From contig JAEPNB010000005.1 of assembly GCA_017643645.1 (NCBI GenBank), positions 62,001-126,000 of the forward strand: DNA of 64,000 nt. The letters run 5' to 3'. Position 1 is the first letter of the stretch. Every line of letters starts with the position of its first letter. Below the pieces are notes generated by a model, which saw only the letters and a list, made by a program, of their open reading frames with translations, searched no databases and was not told the origin of the DNA. The stretch is from Balneola sp. GTDB lineage: Bacteria > Bacteroidota > Rhodothermia > Balneolales > Balneolaceae. This document shows, piece after piece, positions 44,834-52,820 of this stretch. Position numbers and translations under genes: made by a program.

Positions 44834-45829
44834 ATGAACAACACATTCAAAGCATATCAGGTAAAGGAGAATAATGATGGATCTTTTTCATCAGAAATAA
44901 AACAGGTTCCTTTTTCCGTTTTGCCGGATAACGAAGTTTTGATAAAAGTATATTATTCATCTCTGAATTATAAAGATGGATTGTCTGCATCCGGAAATAA
45001 AGGTGTAACCAAATCGTATCCATTTATTCCGGGAATTGATGCATCAGGTGAGGTAGTAGAAGATAAAACCGGATCGTTCAAAGAAGGAGATAAAGTGATC
45101 GTCACCGGGTATGATCTTGGGATGAATACATCCGGTGGATTTGGAGAATATATCAAAGTGCCGGCGGATTGGATTGTCCCTTTGCCCGAAAATCTATCGT
45201 TACTTCAATCCATGATTATTGGAACAGCCGGATATACAGCTGCCTACGGAGTTACCAGATTAAAACGGGAGCTGATTGACCCGGAATCAGGATCCGTTGT
45301 TGTAACAGGAGCTACGGGAGGCGTTGGAAGCATGGCTGTATATCTTCTCGCAAAACTTGGGTATTCGGTGATCGCGGCGACCGGTAAAATGGATCAAAAA
45401 CCACTTTTAGAGTTGTTGGGAGCCGAGAAAGTAATTCACAGAGACGATCTTTATCCCGAGAAAAAAACGCTGCTTAATTCTGGAATATATTCAGCTGCTA
45501 TAGATACCGTGGGTGGTAAAATGCTGGAAGCGCTGATTCCTCAAATGGAACAAGATGGTGCCATAGCATGCTGTGGAAATATTTTAGGTCATGAACTCAA
45601 TACCAATATTTATCCCTTCATCCTTCGCGGAGTAAGTCTTCTGGGTATAGATTCCGGAATTACTAAGATGCCCTTTCGCTTAAAAATCTGGGAAATGCTT
45701 AATGGGGCAGCCGGTGATTTTCCTGAAGAAGCTTATTCAGTTGTTTCTTTGGTTGAACTGGACGATGAAATTGAAAAAATACTCTCCGGAAAACAGATTG
45801 GAAGAACCGTTTTGAAGCACGAAGTGTGA
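44834..45829 (+). CDS. Quinone oxidoreductase, YhdH/AcuI-like
   Basis: 331 residues of the MDR superfamily: an N-terminal GroES-like domain (YYSSLNYKDGLSASG, PGIDASGEV), then a Rossmann motif VVTGATGGVGSMAV near 157-170. No zinc ligands are seen, as in the YhdH family of acrylyl-CoA reductases. It starts 23 bp after the aldehyde dehydrogenase and probably belongs to the same transcript. Confidence 0.92.
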   Translation: MNNTFKAYQVKENNDGSFSSEIKQVPFSVLPDNEVLIKVYYSSLNYKDGLSASGNKGVTKSYPFIPGIDASGEVVEDKTGSFKEGDKVIVTGYDLGMNTSGGFGEYIKVPADWIVPLPENLSLLQSMIIGTAGYTAAYGVTRLKRELIDPESGSVVVTGATGGVGSMAVYLLAKLGYSVIAATGKMDQKPLLELLGAEKVIHRDDLYPEKKTLLNSGIYSAAIDTVGGKMLEALIPQMEQDGAIACCGNILGHELNTNIYPFILRGVSLLGIDSGITKMPFRLKIWEMLNGAAGDFPEEAYSVVSLVELDDEIEKILSGKQIGRTVLKHEV

Positions 45830-45987
45830 TTCAGCCTGCCCCCGAAGTTCCTATAACTATTTGTAAATTTTTCACTTACCCATTTTTACGAGTGTTAGAT
45901 TGAACTAATTTCTACGAATTAATGCTTTTTATGTAGTATTTTTATCAAATGATACAAAACGCTACCACCTTTAAGGAGTAGAAAAGT

Positions 45988-47502
45988 ATGATGTCAAAAA
46001 ATAATTTATCTGTCGGAGAGAACTCTGGATCTAAATGGATTCTTGTAGTACTCACAATTGCATGCCTGAGCATCAGTTGCACTGAAACTCAGGAGATTCC
46101 CAAGGAAACTCCATCCACTCTGGCTACCATTACCGAACCTGTTGAAAGAGATTATGCAGAAATTAAAAACACAGGTATCCTCAGAGTAATTACAAGCTAC
46201 AGCTCAAGTACCTATTTCCTGCATCGCGGTATACAGGCTGGTTTTGAGTACGAACTAATCAAGAACTTTGCTAAAGAACATGAACTGGCTTTGGAAGTGA
46301 TCATTATCGGTGAAAATGAAAATCCTTATGATCTTTTAAATTCCGGAGAAGGGGACCTGATCGCCGCCAGTTATACCATCACAGAAGAACGTAAAGAAGT
46401 GGTGGATTTTACCCGTCCTTATAATTTAGTAGATCAGATCATTGTCTTGTCAGAAGAATTAGGTCAGGAACCCGAAAGTATTACTGATCTGAGTTCCATT
46501 CCGATTACCGTTCGACGGAATAGTTCATACTATGTAAAACTAAAAGAACTTCAGGACAAAGGGTTTGATCTTACGATCAATGTTGTAAGTGACGACATGG
46601 ACACCGAAGCGCTACTTTTTCAGGTTGCAAATGGAACGTATAGTGCCACTGTAGCTGATGACAATTTTTTTCAGGCCAGTAATAAATATATGGACGGTCT
46701 TGTTAAGGGTCCTATGATCGCGGAAAATGATACCATCGCCTGGGCGGTAAGAAAAAACGCGCCTGACCTGATAACTAAATTCAACAAATACTTATACAAA
46801 CATTTTAGATTTAATAATGAAGGCGTTCCTAAAAGATCAGCTTTTCTGAATGTACTCCGGAAAAAATATTTTGAAGGCAGTACGCCTGTAGCAGATTATT
46901 TCACACCGGATATTGAAGTTCAGCGATTTGGAGGAATTTCTCCTTACGACAGTTTACTACAAACCGTGGCTTCAGAATTTGATCTGGATTGGGTGATGTT
47001 AACGTCTATTGCTGCACAGGAATCTAAATTTGATCCTAATTCCGAAAGCTGGGCCGGCGCTGTTGGAATTATGCAGGTTCTGCCACGATTTTCTGAAATT
47101 CCGCTGGAGTCTTTATACGATCCTGAAATAAATATCCGTGAAGGAGCCAGAATTCTGAAAGAACAAATGGATCATTATTCTTATATGGATTCGACTTCTC
47201 AGTGGCAATTTGCGCTGGCCACATACAACGCCGGTCCCGGACATGTTGCAGATGCACGTCGTTTGGCTATCGACCACAATGATGACCCCAACGAATGGGA
47301 AAGTGTTTCTAAGGCCTTACTCAGACTTATGCAACGTAAGTATTATCAACATGCCCGCTACGGGTTTTGCCGCGGAATTGAAACGGTTCGTTATGTAAAT
47401 GAGATCACCAACCGATCAAATACCTACGAAGCTATTCTCGCTTTATCCCAAAGCAGAAACGACTCTTACCCAGGGGTTTTGGGCTTTAAGACGATTAATT
47501 GA
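45988..47502 (+). CDS. Lytic transglycosylase, MltF-like lipoprotein
   Basis: 504 residues. An N-terminal lipoprotein signal (lipobox SISC near residue 31) is followed by a solute-binding-like domain (ILRVITSYSSSTYF to ITVRRNSSYY...) and a C-terminal SLT domain with the catalytic glutamate in AAQESKFDPNSESWAGAVGIMQVLP (E about 345) and ATYNAGPGHV. MltF cleaves peptidoglycan to anhydromuropeptides and its activity is gated by the sensor-like domain. Single gene, preceded by 158 bp with its promoter. Confidence 0.94.
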   Translation: MMSKNNLSVGENSGSKWILVVLTIACLSISCTETQEIPKETPSTLATITEPVERDYAEIKNTGILRVITSYSSSTYFLHRGIQAGFEYELIKNFAKEHELALEVIIIGENENPYDLLNSGEGDLIAASYTITEERKEVVDFTRPYNLVDQIIVLSEELGQEPESITDLSSIPITVRRNSSYYVKLKELQDKGFDLTINVVSDDMDTEALLFQVANGTYSATVADDNFFQASNKYMDGLVKGPMIAENDTIAWAVRKNAPDLITKFNKYLYKHFRFNNEGVPKRSAFLNVLRKKYFEGSTPVADYFTPDIEVQRFGGISPYDSLLQTVASEFDLDWVMLTSIAAQESKFDPNSESWAGAVGIMQVLPRFSEIPLESLYDPEINIREGARILKEQMDHYSYMDSTSQWQFALATYNAGPGHVADARRLAIDHNDDPNEWESVSKALLRLMQRKYYQHARYGFCRGIETVRYVNEITNRSNTYEAILALSQSRNDSYPGVLGFKTIN

Positions 47503-47544
47503 GATTGCTGTTTTTACTTCATCTAGTTCAAGCGTCATTTATTC

Positions 47545-47931
47545 TTAATCCAAAGCTGATTGAATAAGTTGTTTAGTCTTTTCAACCTGATTTGGCTTAA
47601 CAAAAAAACAAAATATACCTCCAAAATCCTGTTGCCAAAAAACATCCTTTTTTGTTAACGAATTAAGAAGTTTTTTGAAGTTTTCCGATTCTGATATTTC
47701 TTTAGACATTATGAAATCCAATATTTCAAATTCAGAAGCCTCGACAACTTGAAGAAATTTGAGTTTATTTTCGGATTCATAATCTGCTAAAATTACATCT
47801 CCGTATTTTGCTTGGGTCGCACAAATGGGATGTTCTAAAAGCTTAAATTTAGAATCACCTAAAGCTTCTACTTCGCAAGAATCAGTTAATCCTTCCTCTG
47901 GAAAATTGATATTCGTATCAAACCTTTTCAA
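47545..47931 (-). CDS. Hypothetical protein, DUF4265-like
   Basis: 128 residues, acidic and soluble. It shows the pattern YGDVILADYESENKLKFLQVVEASEFEILDFIM, which loosely resembles DUF4265 proteins. That assignment is weak. It lies 23 bp downstream of the PP2C phosphatase on the same strand, so it could be a last gene of the Rsb-like operon. Confidence 0.5.
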   Translation of the reverse strand: MKRFDTNINFPEEGLTDSCEVEALGDSKFKLLEHPICATQAKYGDVILADYESENKLKFLQVVEASEFEILDFIMSKEISESENFKKLLNSLTKKDVFWQQDFGGIFCFFVKPNQVEKTKQLIQSALD

Positions 47932-47954
47932 TACAATTCCTTATTTCAAAAAAA

Positions 47955-49676
47955 CTACTCGTCCACTTTCAGTACAATCGTGGTAATATCATCGTATTGA
48001 ATGTTATTGGAGAATGCATTGATATCGGTAATGATCGCATCCTGAATTTCCTGAGCCGTTTTATCTCTGTTCTTTCGGATGCATTCTTTCAATCGCTCCG
48101 TCTCGTATTCTTCGGTTTGCTCAGGGTTCATCGCTTCTGTAACTCCGTCTGTAAAGAACACGATCAGGTCGCCGGGTTTAAGATCAATTTCTGCGCTTTC
48201 GTAGGGCATCATGGTTGGCATTGCACCAAGTATTACTCCACCTTCTTCCAGCAAAACCGGCTCATCCGATCCTTTTCGGAATAAAATCGGCGGGTCGTGT
48301 CCCGCATTCACATATTTGAACTTGGTTCCGTTATCAGAAATAATTCCCCAGAAAAACGTGATGAATTTATCTGCCGGAGTGTTGTTATAAATAATATCAT
48401 TGATGCTTCCCGTTGCTTCGCTCATGGTTACATCGATCGGAGCCAGGGCGTGCAACATAGATTGCAGATTCGCCATTAATAACGAAGCAGGAACTCCTTT
48501 ACCGGTTACATCAGCTATAGCCACTAAATGATTTTTCTCCGGAGTTTCTATAAAATCGAAATAGTCTCCACCGACCTGACGTGAAGAAATATTTATGGCA
48601 GCAAGATCAAAACGATCAATTTCCGGTAACGGATCAGGCAATAATCCGATCTGAATATTCTTTGCCAGATTTAATTCTTCTTCCATTCGTTGCTTTTGAA
48701 GGCGCTCGTCAAGCAACAGAGATTTTTGAATGGTAAGCAGTGCCAGATTACCTAGCGATTGCAGGAAGTTTACTTCCTCCGGACCGTATTCCTGTTTATT
48801 GCCTCGGAGTCCAACGCCAACCACTCCGATCTTTTCGTTCTGAAATTTCAGTCCGATCACCAATCGAATATTATTTTCGTTCAGAAATTCGCAATCAGAA
48901 TTCTCGGAAATATGAGTGACGTCATCCAGCTCAAAAAGCTTATCCAGATCTTCTTTGGATGGTTCTTCTTTTATCCCGCTAATTGAAACGATAGACTTTT
49001 CATCATCCACATCCAGAGCGAAGAAGAACGTTCGGATCAACATTTGTCCAAGCATAGCAAATTTGAAAACCCGGGCAATTTCGTCGCGATCCACCATCAG
49101 GTTAAAATCCTTGCTGAGTTCCAGCAACGTATTCAGATCATGAACCTTTCTGTCCAGGCGACGATTGATATGACGCATTTCCTTAAACATTCGCGAATTA
49201 GCGATAGCTACGGATGAGATAATGGTAAGGCTCTCAATAAATTCTATCTCTCGTTCTGTAAGCTCTTGTTTGGTTCCTTTTGGTCCAAGACACAAAAACC
49301 CAATATGATGATTGGTCGTTTTGAGATTAAAAAGGATACTTTCTTTTTCTATTCCGATCTGTTCAAAAACAGAAGCATATTTCTCTCCGTGTAAAACAGA
49401 CGTTTCCAGATCAGCATCAGTAAAATCTATAGGTACTTCATCGTCTTCTTTCAGCCAGCCACGTCCTTTTGATCTGGAGGCGTAGTACACATTTTCACCG
49501 GGTTTAAAGATCAGGATCATCCCTTTGGTTACTAATAACTTCCCCATTGTTATCAGCAGCAGATTGTTTAAAACAAAGTCAGGGTCCTGAGATTCAATTA
49601 AAAGTCTACTCGTTTCTAAAAGGGTACGGAGTTCGAATCGACTATGCCGTTCATCAAGATTAGCTGAAGAACTCAC
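47955..49676 (-). CDS. SpoIIE/PP2C phosphatase with GAF domains (RsbU-like)
   Basis: 573 residues: two GAF-like domains (about 15-165 and 180-315) and a C-terminal PP2C/SpoIIE domain (about 335-573) with FDLAAINISSRQVGGDYFDFI, AIADVTGKGVPASLLMANLQS, YVNAGHDPPI, FFTDGVTEA and YDDITTIVLKV. It would dephosphorylate the STAS antagonist encoded upstream and so reverse the kinase. GAF domains suggest control by a small ligand or another protein. It follows the HATPase gene with a 4-bp gap. Confidence 0.93.
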   Translation of the reverse strand: MSSSANLDERHSRFELRTLLETSRLLIESQDPDFVLNNLLLITMGKLLVTKGMILIFKPGENVYYASRSKGRGWLKEDDEVPIDFTDADLETSVLHGEKYASVFEQIGIEKESILFNLKTTNHHIGFLCLGPKGTKQELTEREIEFIESLTIISSVAIANSRMFKEMRHINRRLDRKVHDLNTLLELSKDFNLMVDRDEIARVFKFAMLGQMLIRTFFFALDVDDEKSIVSISGIKEEPSKEDLDKLFELDDVTHISENSDCEFLNENNIRLVIGLKFQNEKIGVVGVGLRGNKQEYGPEEVNFLQSLGNLALLTIQKSLLLDERLQKQRMEEELNLAKNIQIGLLPDPLPEIDRFDLAAINISSRQVGGDYFDFIETPEKNHLVAIADVTGKGVPASLLMANLQSMLHALAPIDVTMSEATGSINDIIYNNTPADKFITFFWGIISDNGTKFKYVNAGHDPPILFRKGSDEPVLLEEGGVILGAMPTMMPYESAEIDLKPGDLIVFFTDGVTEAMNPEQTEEYETERLKECIRKNRDKTAQEIQDAIITDINAFSNNIQYDDITTIVLKVDE

Positions 49677-49680
49677 GGCA

Positions 49681-50103
49681 TCATAAGTGTTTTATCATTC
49701 GGATTTCATTCATATGTCCGGAACGATTGTACTGAACATTATCCATCAACTTGCGGATCAGATACACACCCATACCGCCGCGTTGTTTATTTTTGATTCT
49801 TTCTCTGATATCCGGCTCGTTATATGCTTCCACATCAAAACTTTCGCCTTCATCTTTAATAGATATCCATAGTTGAGAATTATCTGAACCCAGCTCTATT
49901 TCTACGGGCTTTGCAGGAATATTTTTATAAGCGTGCTTTATAATATTGGTGTAAGCTTCATCAACAGCCAAACGAATATTTCCTATTTCTTTTTCGGACA
50001 AACCTAGTCTTTCGGCGTGTTCAGCAACAAAATCACGTACTTTTGCCAATTGAGAGGTTGAAGCCTCAACTGATAAAGAGTGTATGTTGTTAGAGGTTGC
50101 CAA
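49681..50103 (-). CDS. Serine-kinase anti-sigma-like ATPase (RsbW-like)
   Basis: 140 residues of HATPase_c_2 fold: GNIRLAVDEAYTNIIKHAYK (N-box), WISIKDEGESFDV and GGMGVYLIRKLMDNVQY (G2-type). This type phosphorylates STAS antagonists and binds a partner such as a sigma factor. It lies between the STAS gene (6-bp gap) and the PP2C gene (4-bp gap). No sigma-B-like gene is in the operon. Confidence 0.92.
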   Translation of the reverse strand: MATSNNIHSLSVEASTSQLAKVRDFVAEHAERLGLSEKEIGNIRLAVDEAYTNIIKHAYKNIPAKPVEIELGSDNSQLWISIKDEGESFDVEAYNEPDIRERIKNKQRGGMGVYLIRKLMDNVQYNRSGHMNEIRMIKHL

Positions 50104-50109
50104 AATATA

Positions 50110-50457
50110 CTAGTTGTTGAATCCGGTTAACGCTTCGCTTTCGTCGTCATGAATATCATACAGGGTCGGGAATCCGAGAAGATCAAATACATTGTATACT
50201 CGCTCATTCATATTTGTGAGCTTAATGTCGCCACCCATTCCTCTTACATCTTCAATGTATGCCATAAATACACCTAAGCCTGCGCTGGCGATGTAATCCA
50301 GACCTTTACAGTTTACGATGATACAAATTTCGTTTTGGTCGATGAGAGATTTGAGAGAGTTTTCGAGCTGAGATGCAGTATGGGCGTCAAGTTCGCCACT
50401 TATATCAAGTACACGAATGTTATCAACTTCCCGTATAGAAATACCAAAGTTTTTCAT
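50110..50457 (-). CDS. STAS-domain anti-anti-sigma protein (RsbV-like)
   Basis: 115 residues with a STAS fold: RVLDISGELDAHTASQLENSL and the expected phosphorylated serine in CKGLDYIASAGLGVFMAY (S about 63). First gene of the set STAS-HATPase-PP2C. Phosphorylation would break its complex with the kinase. Preceded by a 115-bp region before the terminator of the next cluster. Confidence 0.93.
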   Translation of the reverse strand: MKNFGISIREVDNIRVLDISGELDAHTASQLENSLKSLIDQNEICIIVNCKGLDYIASAGLGVFMAYIEDVRGMGGDIKLTNMNERVYNVFDLLGFPTLYDIHDDESEALTGFNN

Positions 50458-50572
50458 TCTTGTGGGGTTTTAAAAGTTATTGAGAGTTAAATGCATTCCT
50501 ATAATAGTGTAAACTTGAGAATATGAAAAATAAATAAGGTATACGATTACGGAAGCTGGGAAAAAAGGTTAC

Positions 50573-50611
50573 AAAAAAATAGCCCCGCACATGTTTCGGA
50601 TGTGAGGGGCT
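50573..50611 (-). terminator. Terminator after the SPOR lipoprotein gene
   Basis: AGCCCC (50581-50586) pairs with GGGGCT (50606-50611), continued by CACAT/ATGTG around one G-A mismatch. On the minus strand a U-run (complement of the A-tract at 50573-50579) follows. It separates the SPOR gene from the STAS operon. Confidence 0.82.
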
Positions 50612-50705
50612 GACTATTCATCAAGAGAGACGCTACTTGAGCGTATCTTTAATTACGTAAATGCCTGGCAGATATACAACTAAAATTCCAGACAATTAAA
50701 ATTAA

Positions 50706-51203
50706 TCATCTTACCTTGGAAACCCAGTATCCTGAGTTGATCTCTTTGGCAAGTTCTGCGCCTAATTTTGCGGCATCTTCTTTAGAACCGAAGAATCCGA
50801 CTCGTACTCTGAACCATACATCACCATGTTCTTCTTCACCTATCTTTACGGTGTAAGCGCTGGGATAATTTCGATCAGACCATTTTGCAATATAGCCTTT
50901 GGCTTTGTCTTCAGACCGGAATGCTCCAACCTGAACTGCATATTCTCCATCTTCCATGAAAGTGTAGTCCGCGGTTTCTTCTTTCATTTCTTCTGTAGCT
51001 GACTCATCGGACTCGGTAGTTTCCATGTTATTTTCTTCTTCCAGACGAGCCATTTCTTCTGCAATCTGTTGTTGCTGAGCTTTTCTCAGCGAGTCCATAC
51101 GAGCTCTTTCCTTAGCTCTTCTTTCTTCTTCCGTTTCACCGCAGGCTGTAATTATGGTAAAACCAAGCACTGCAAATAATAGCTTAACTCCAATATTTTT
51201 CAT
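50706..51203 (-). CDS. SPOR-domain lipoprotein
   Basis: 165 residues: a lipobox ITAC near 21, a charged Glu/Lys/Gln-rich coiled-coil linker, and a C-terminal SPOR domain (EYAVQVGAFRSEDKAKGYIAKW, VRVGFFGSKEDAAKLGAEL). SPOR domains bind septal peptidoglycan with stripped stem peptides, so a role near the division site is likely. Single gene. Confidence 0.9.
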   Translation of the reverse strand: MKNIGVKLLFAVLGFTIITACGETEEERRAKERARMDSLRKAQQQQIAEEMARLEEENNMETTESDESATEEMKEETADYTFMEDGEYAVQVGAFRSEDKAKGYIAKWSDRNYPSAYTVKIGEEEHGDVWFRVRVGFFGSKEDAAKLGAELAKEINSGYWVSKVR

Positions 51204-51365
51204 GATGTAGATAGTTTTATTAACGGGTGTTTTTTTTATTTAATTAACTTACGTTTTAACAACTTGTTTCCCAAATAATGAAAAGAAAAAACAAGCCATT
51301 CAATTATTTAAAGCTGTATCTTATTCAGAATGAATCTACTTAAAAGACTTTTTGTTTGAATCATT

Positions 51366-52418
51366 ATGAATACCTCAATAGTAGAAATCAAAAATATTTC
51401 AAAATCGTTTACAAAGAACAACCCCGTTGTAAATGATGTTTCGTTTGATGTGAAATCAGATGAGATCTTTGCGTTGTTAGGCCCGAGCGGATGTGGAAAA
51501 ACTACCACGCTACGGTTAATTGCAGGTTTTGAGTATGCTGATTCCGGATCCATTACGATCCAAAGTAAAATTGTTGAGCAGGATAAAATTCACGTCTTAC
51601 CTCAGGAAAGAGGAGTGGGGTTCGTATTTCAGGATTATGCATTATTTCCACATATGACAGCTATTCAAAATGTCGCATTCGGCTTAAAAGACATTCCCAA
51701 AAACAAAAGGGAAGTATATGCCGAAGAAGTTTTGTGTAGAACGGGAATGGAGAAATACAGAGACAGAACTCCTGATGAGCTATCCGGTGGACAACAACAA
51801 AGAGTAGCTTTGGCAAGAGCTATTGCTCCCAAACCAAAGTTGGTGTTAATGGACGAGCCTTTTTCAGGATTGGATGCTATGCTCAGAGATTCAACCAGAA
51901 AGGAAGTAAGAGCTGTTCTGAAAAAATCCGGAATGAGTGCTATCCTGGTAACTCACGATCAGGAAGAAGCACTATCATTTGCCGACCGGATTGCTGTTAT
52001 GAACAACGGAAAGATCGAGCAGATCGGAACCCCGGAAGAAGTTTATTATCAGCCAAAGACGCAATTTGTAGCTCAATTTTTAGGCAGAACAAATTTATTT
52101 CGCGCTTATGCCAACGGTAGTAAAGAAGTGGATACTCAGTTCGGAGAAGTTCTAATCAATAAAAATGCTGAAGGACTCATCCTGTGCTCCATTCGCCCGG
52201 AACATCTTGGAATTGCTAAGGCTGAAGTTGAGGAAGATTGTGGGACTATTATCGGAAGAGAGTTCAGAGGCCACGATATAACTTATTACGTACTTTTCAG
52301 AGGCGACCGCTATATTGTGCATACCGACAACCGCGACATCTTTGAATTAGATGATAAGGTTATTATGAAACCTTTGGAAAAAGCTATCGTTCTAGAACAA
52401 AACAAAGCAATACAATAA
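51366..52418 (+). CDS. Orphan ABC transporter ATP-binding protein (FbpC/PotA type)
   Basis: 350 residues: Walker A GPSGCGKTT near 38-46, Q-loop FVFQDYALFP, signature LSGGQQQR, Walker B LVLMDEPFSGLD, switch histidine in LVTHDQEEA, then a TOBE-like C-terminal domain (EVLINKNAEGLILCSIRPEHL). The pattern is that of importer ATPases for iron, polyamines or sugars. No permease or binding-protein gene is next to it, so the partner must lie elsewhere. Confidence 0.9.
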   Translation: MNTSIVEIKNISKSFTKNNPVVNDVSFDVKSDEIFALLGPSGCGKTTTLRLIAGFEYADSGSITIQSKIVEQDKIHVLPQERGVGFVFQDYALFPHMTAIQNVAFGLKDIPKNKREVYAEEVLCRTGMEKYRDRTPDELSGGQQQRVALARAIAPKPKLVLMDEPFSGLDAMLRDSTRKEVRAVLKKSGMSAILVTHDQEEALSFADRIAVMNNGKIEQIGTPEEVYYQPKTQFVAQFLGRTNLFRAYANGSKEVDTQFGEVLINKNAEGLILCSIRPEHLGIAKAEVEEDCGTIIGREFRGHDITYYVLFRGDRYIVHTDNRDIFELDDKVIMKPLEKAIVLEQNKAIQ

Positions 52419-52422
52419 TATT

Positions 52423-52713
52423 ATGGGACTTTTTGATTTTCTTATCTATTTACTAATCGCTGCAATTTGCGGTGGAATCGGTCAAAGTTTAGGAGGTTTT
52501 AAAATTGGGAGCGGAGGTTGTCTTATCTCAGCCGGAGTTGGTTTTATTGGCGCTATACTTGGAAAGTGGATTGCTGTAGAACTGGATCTTCCCCGCTTTT
52601 GGTCAATTGAAATCGGAGGAAGTCAATTTCCTATAATTTGGTCTATTATTGGTGCTGCAATTCTTTCAGGTGTTCTCGGAGCTGTTTTAAAAGGAAAGAG
52701 TAAGCTTAAATAG
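52423..52713 (+). CDS. GlsB/YeaQ/YmgE-like small membrane protein
   Basis: 96 residues, with several hydrophobic glycine-rich helices (LIYLLIAAICGGIGQSLGG, SAGVGFIGAILGKWIAVEL, IIWSIIGAAILSGVLGAVL). This resembles the stress-associated GlsB/YeaQ/YmgE family. It follows the ABC ATPase by 4 bp and is likely in the same transcript, though a functional link is unknown. Confidence 0.75.
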   Translation: MGLFDFLIYLLIAAICGGIGQSLGGFKIGSGGCLISAGVGFIGAILGKWIAVELDLPRFWSIEIGGSQFPIIWSIIGAAILSGVLGAVLKGKSKLK

Positions 52714-52820
52714 TTTTTTAGTTTTAAGAGCCTTAACTGTATAATTTTGTACGGATTGTTTCGTATCCATTGAAACAATAGATCTCAAATTCAGTAAAGA
52801 TGCCGGAACAAAAAAAGGCT

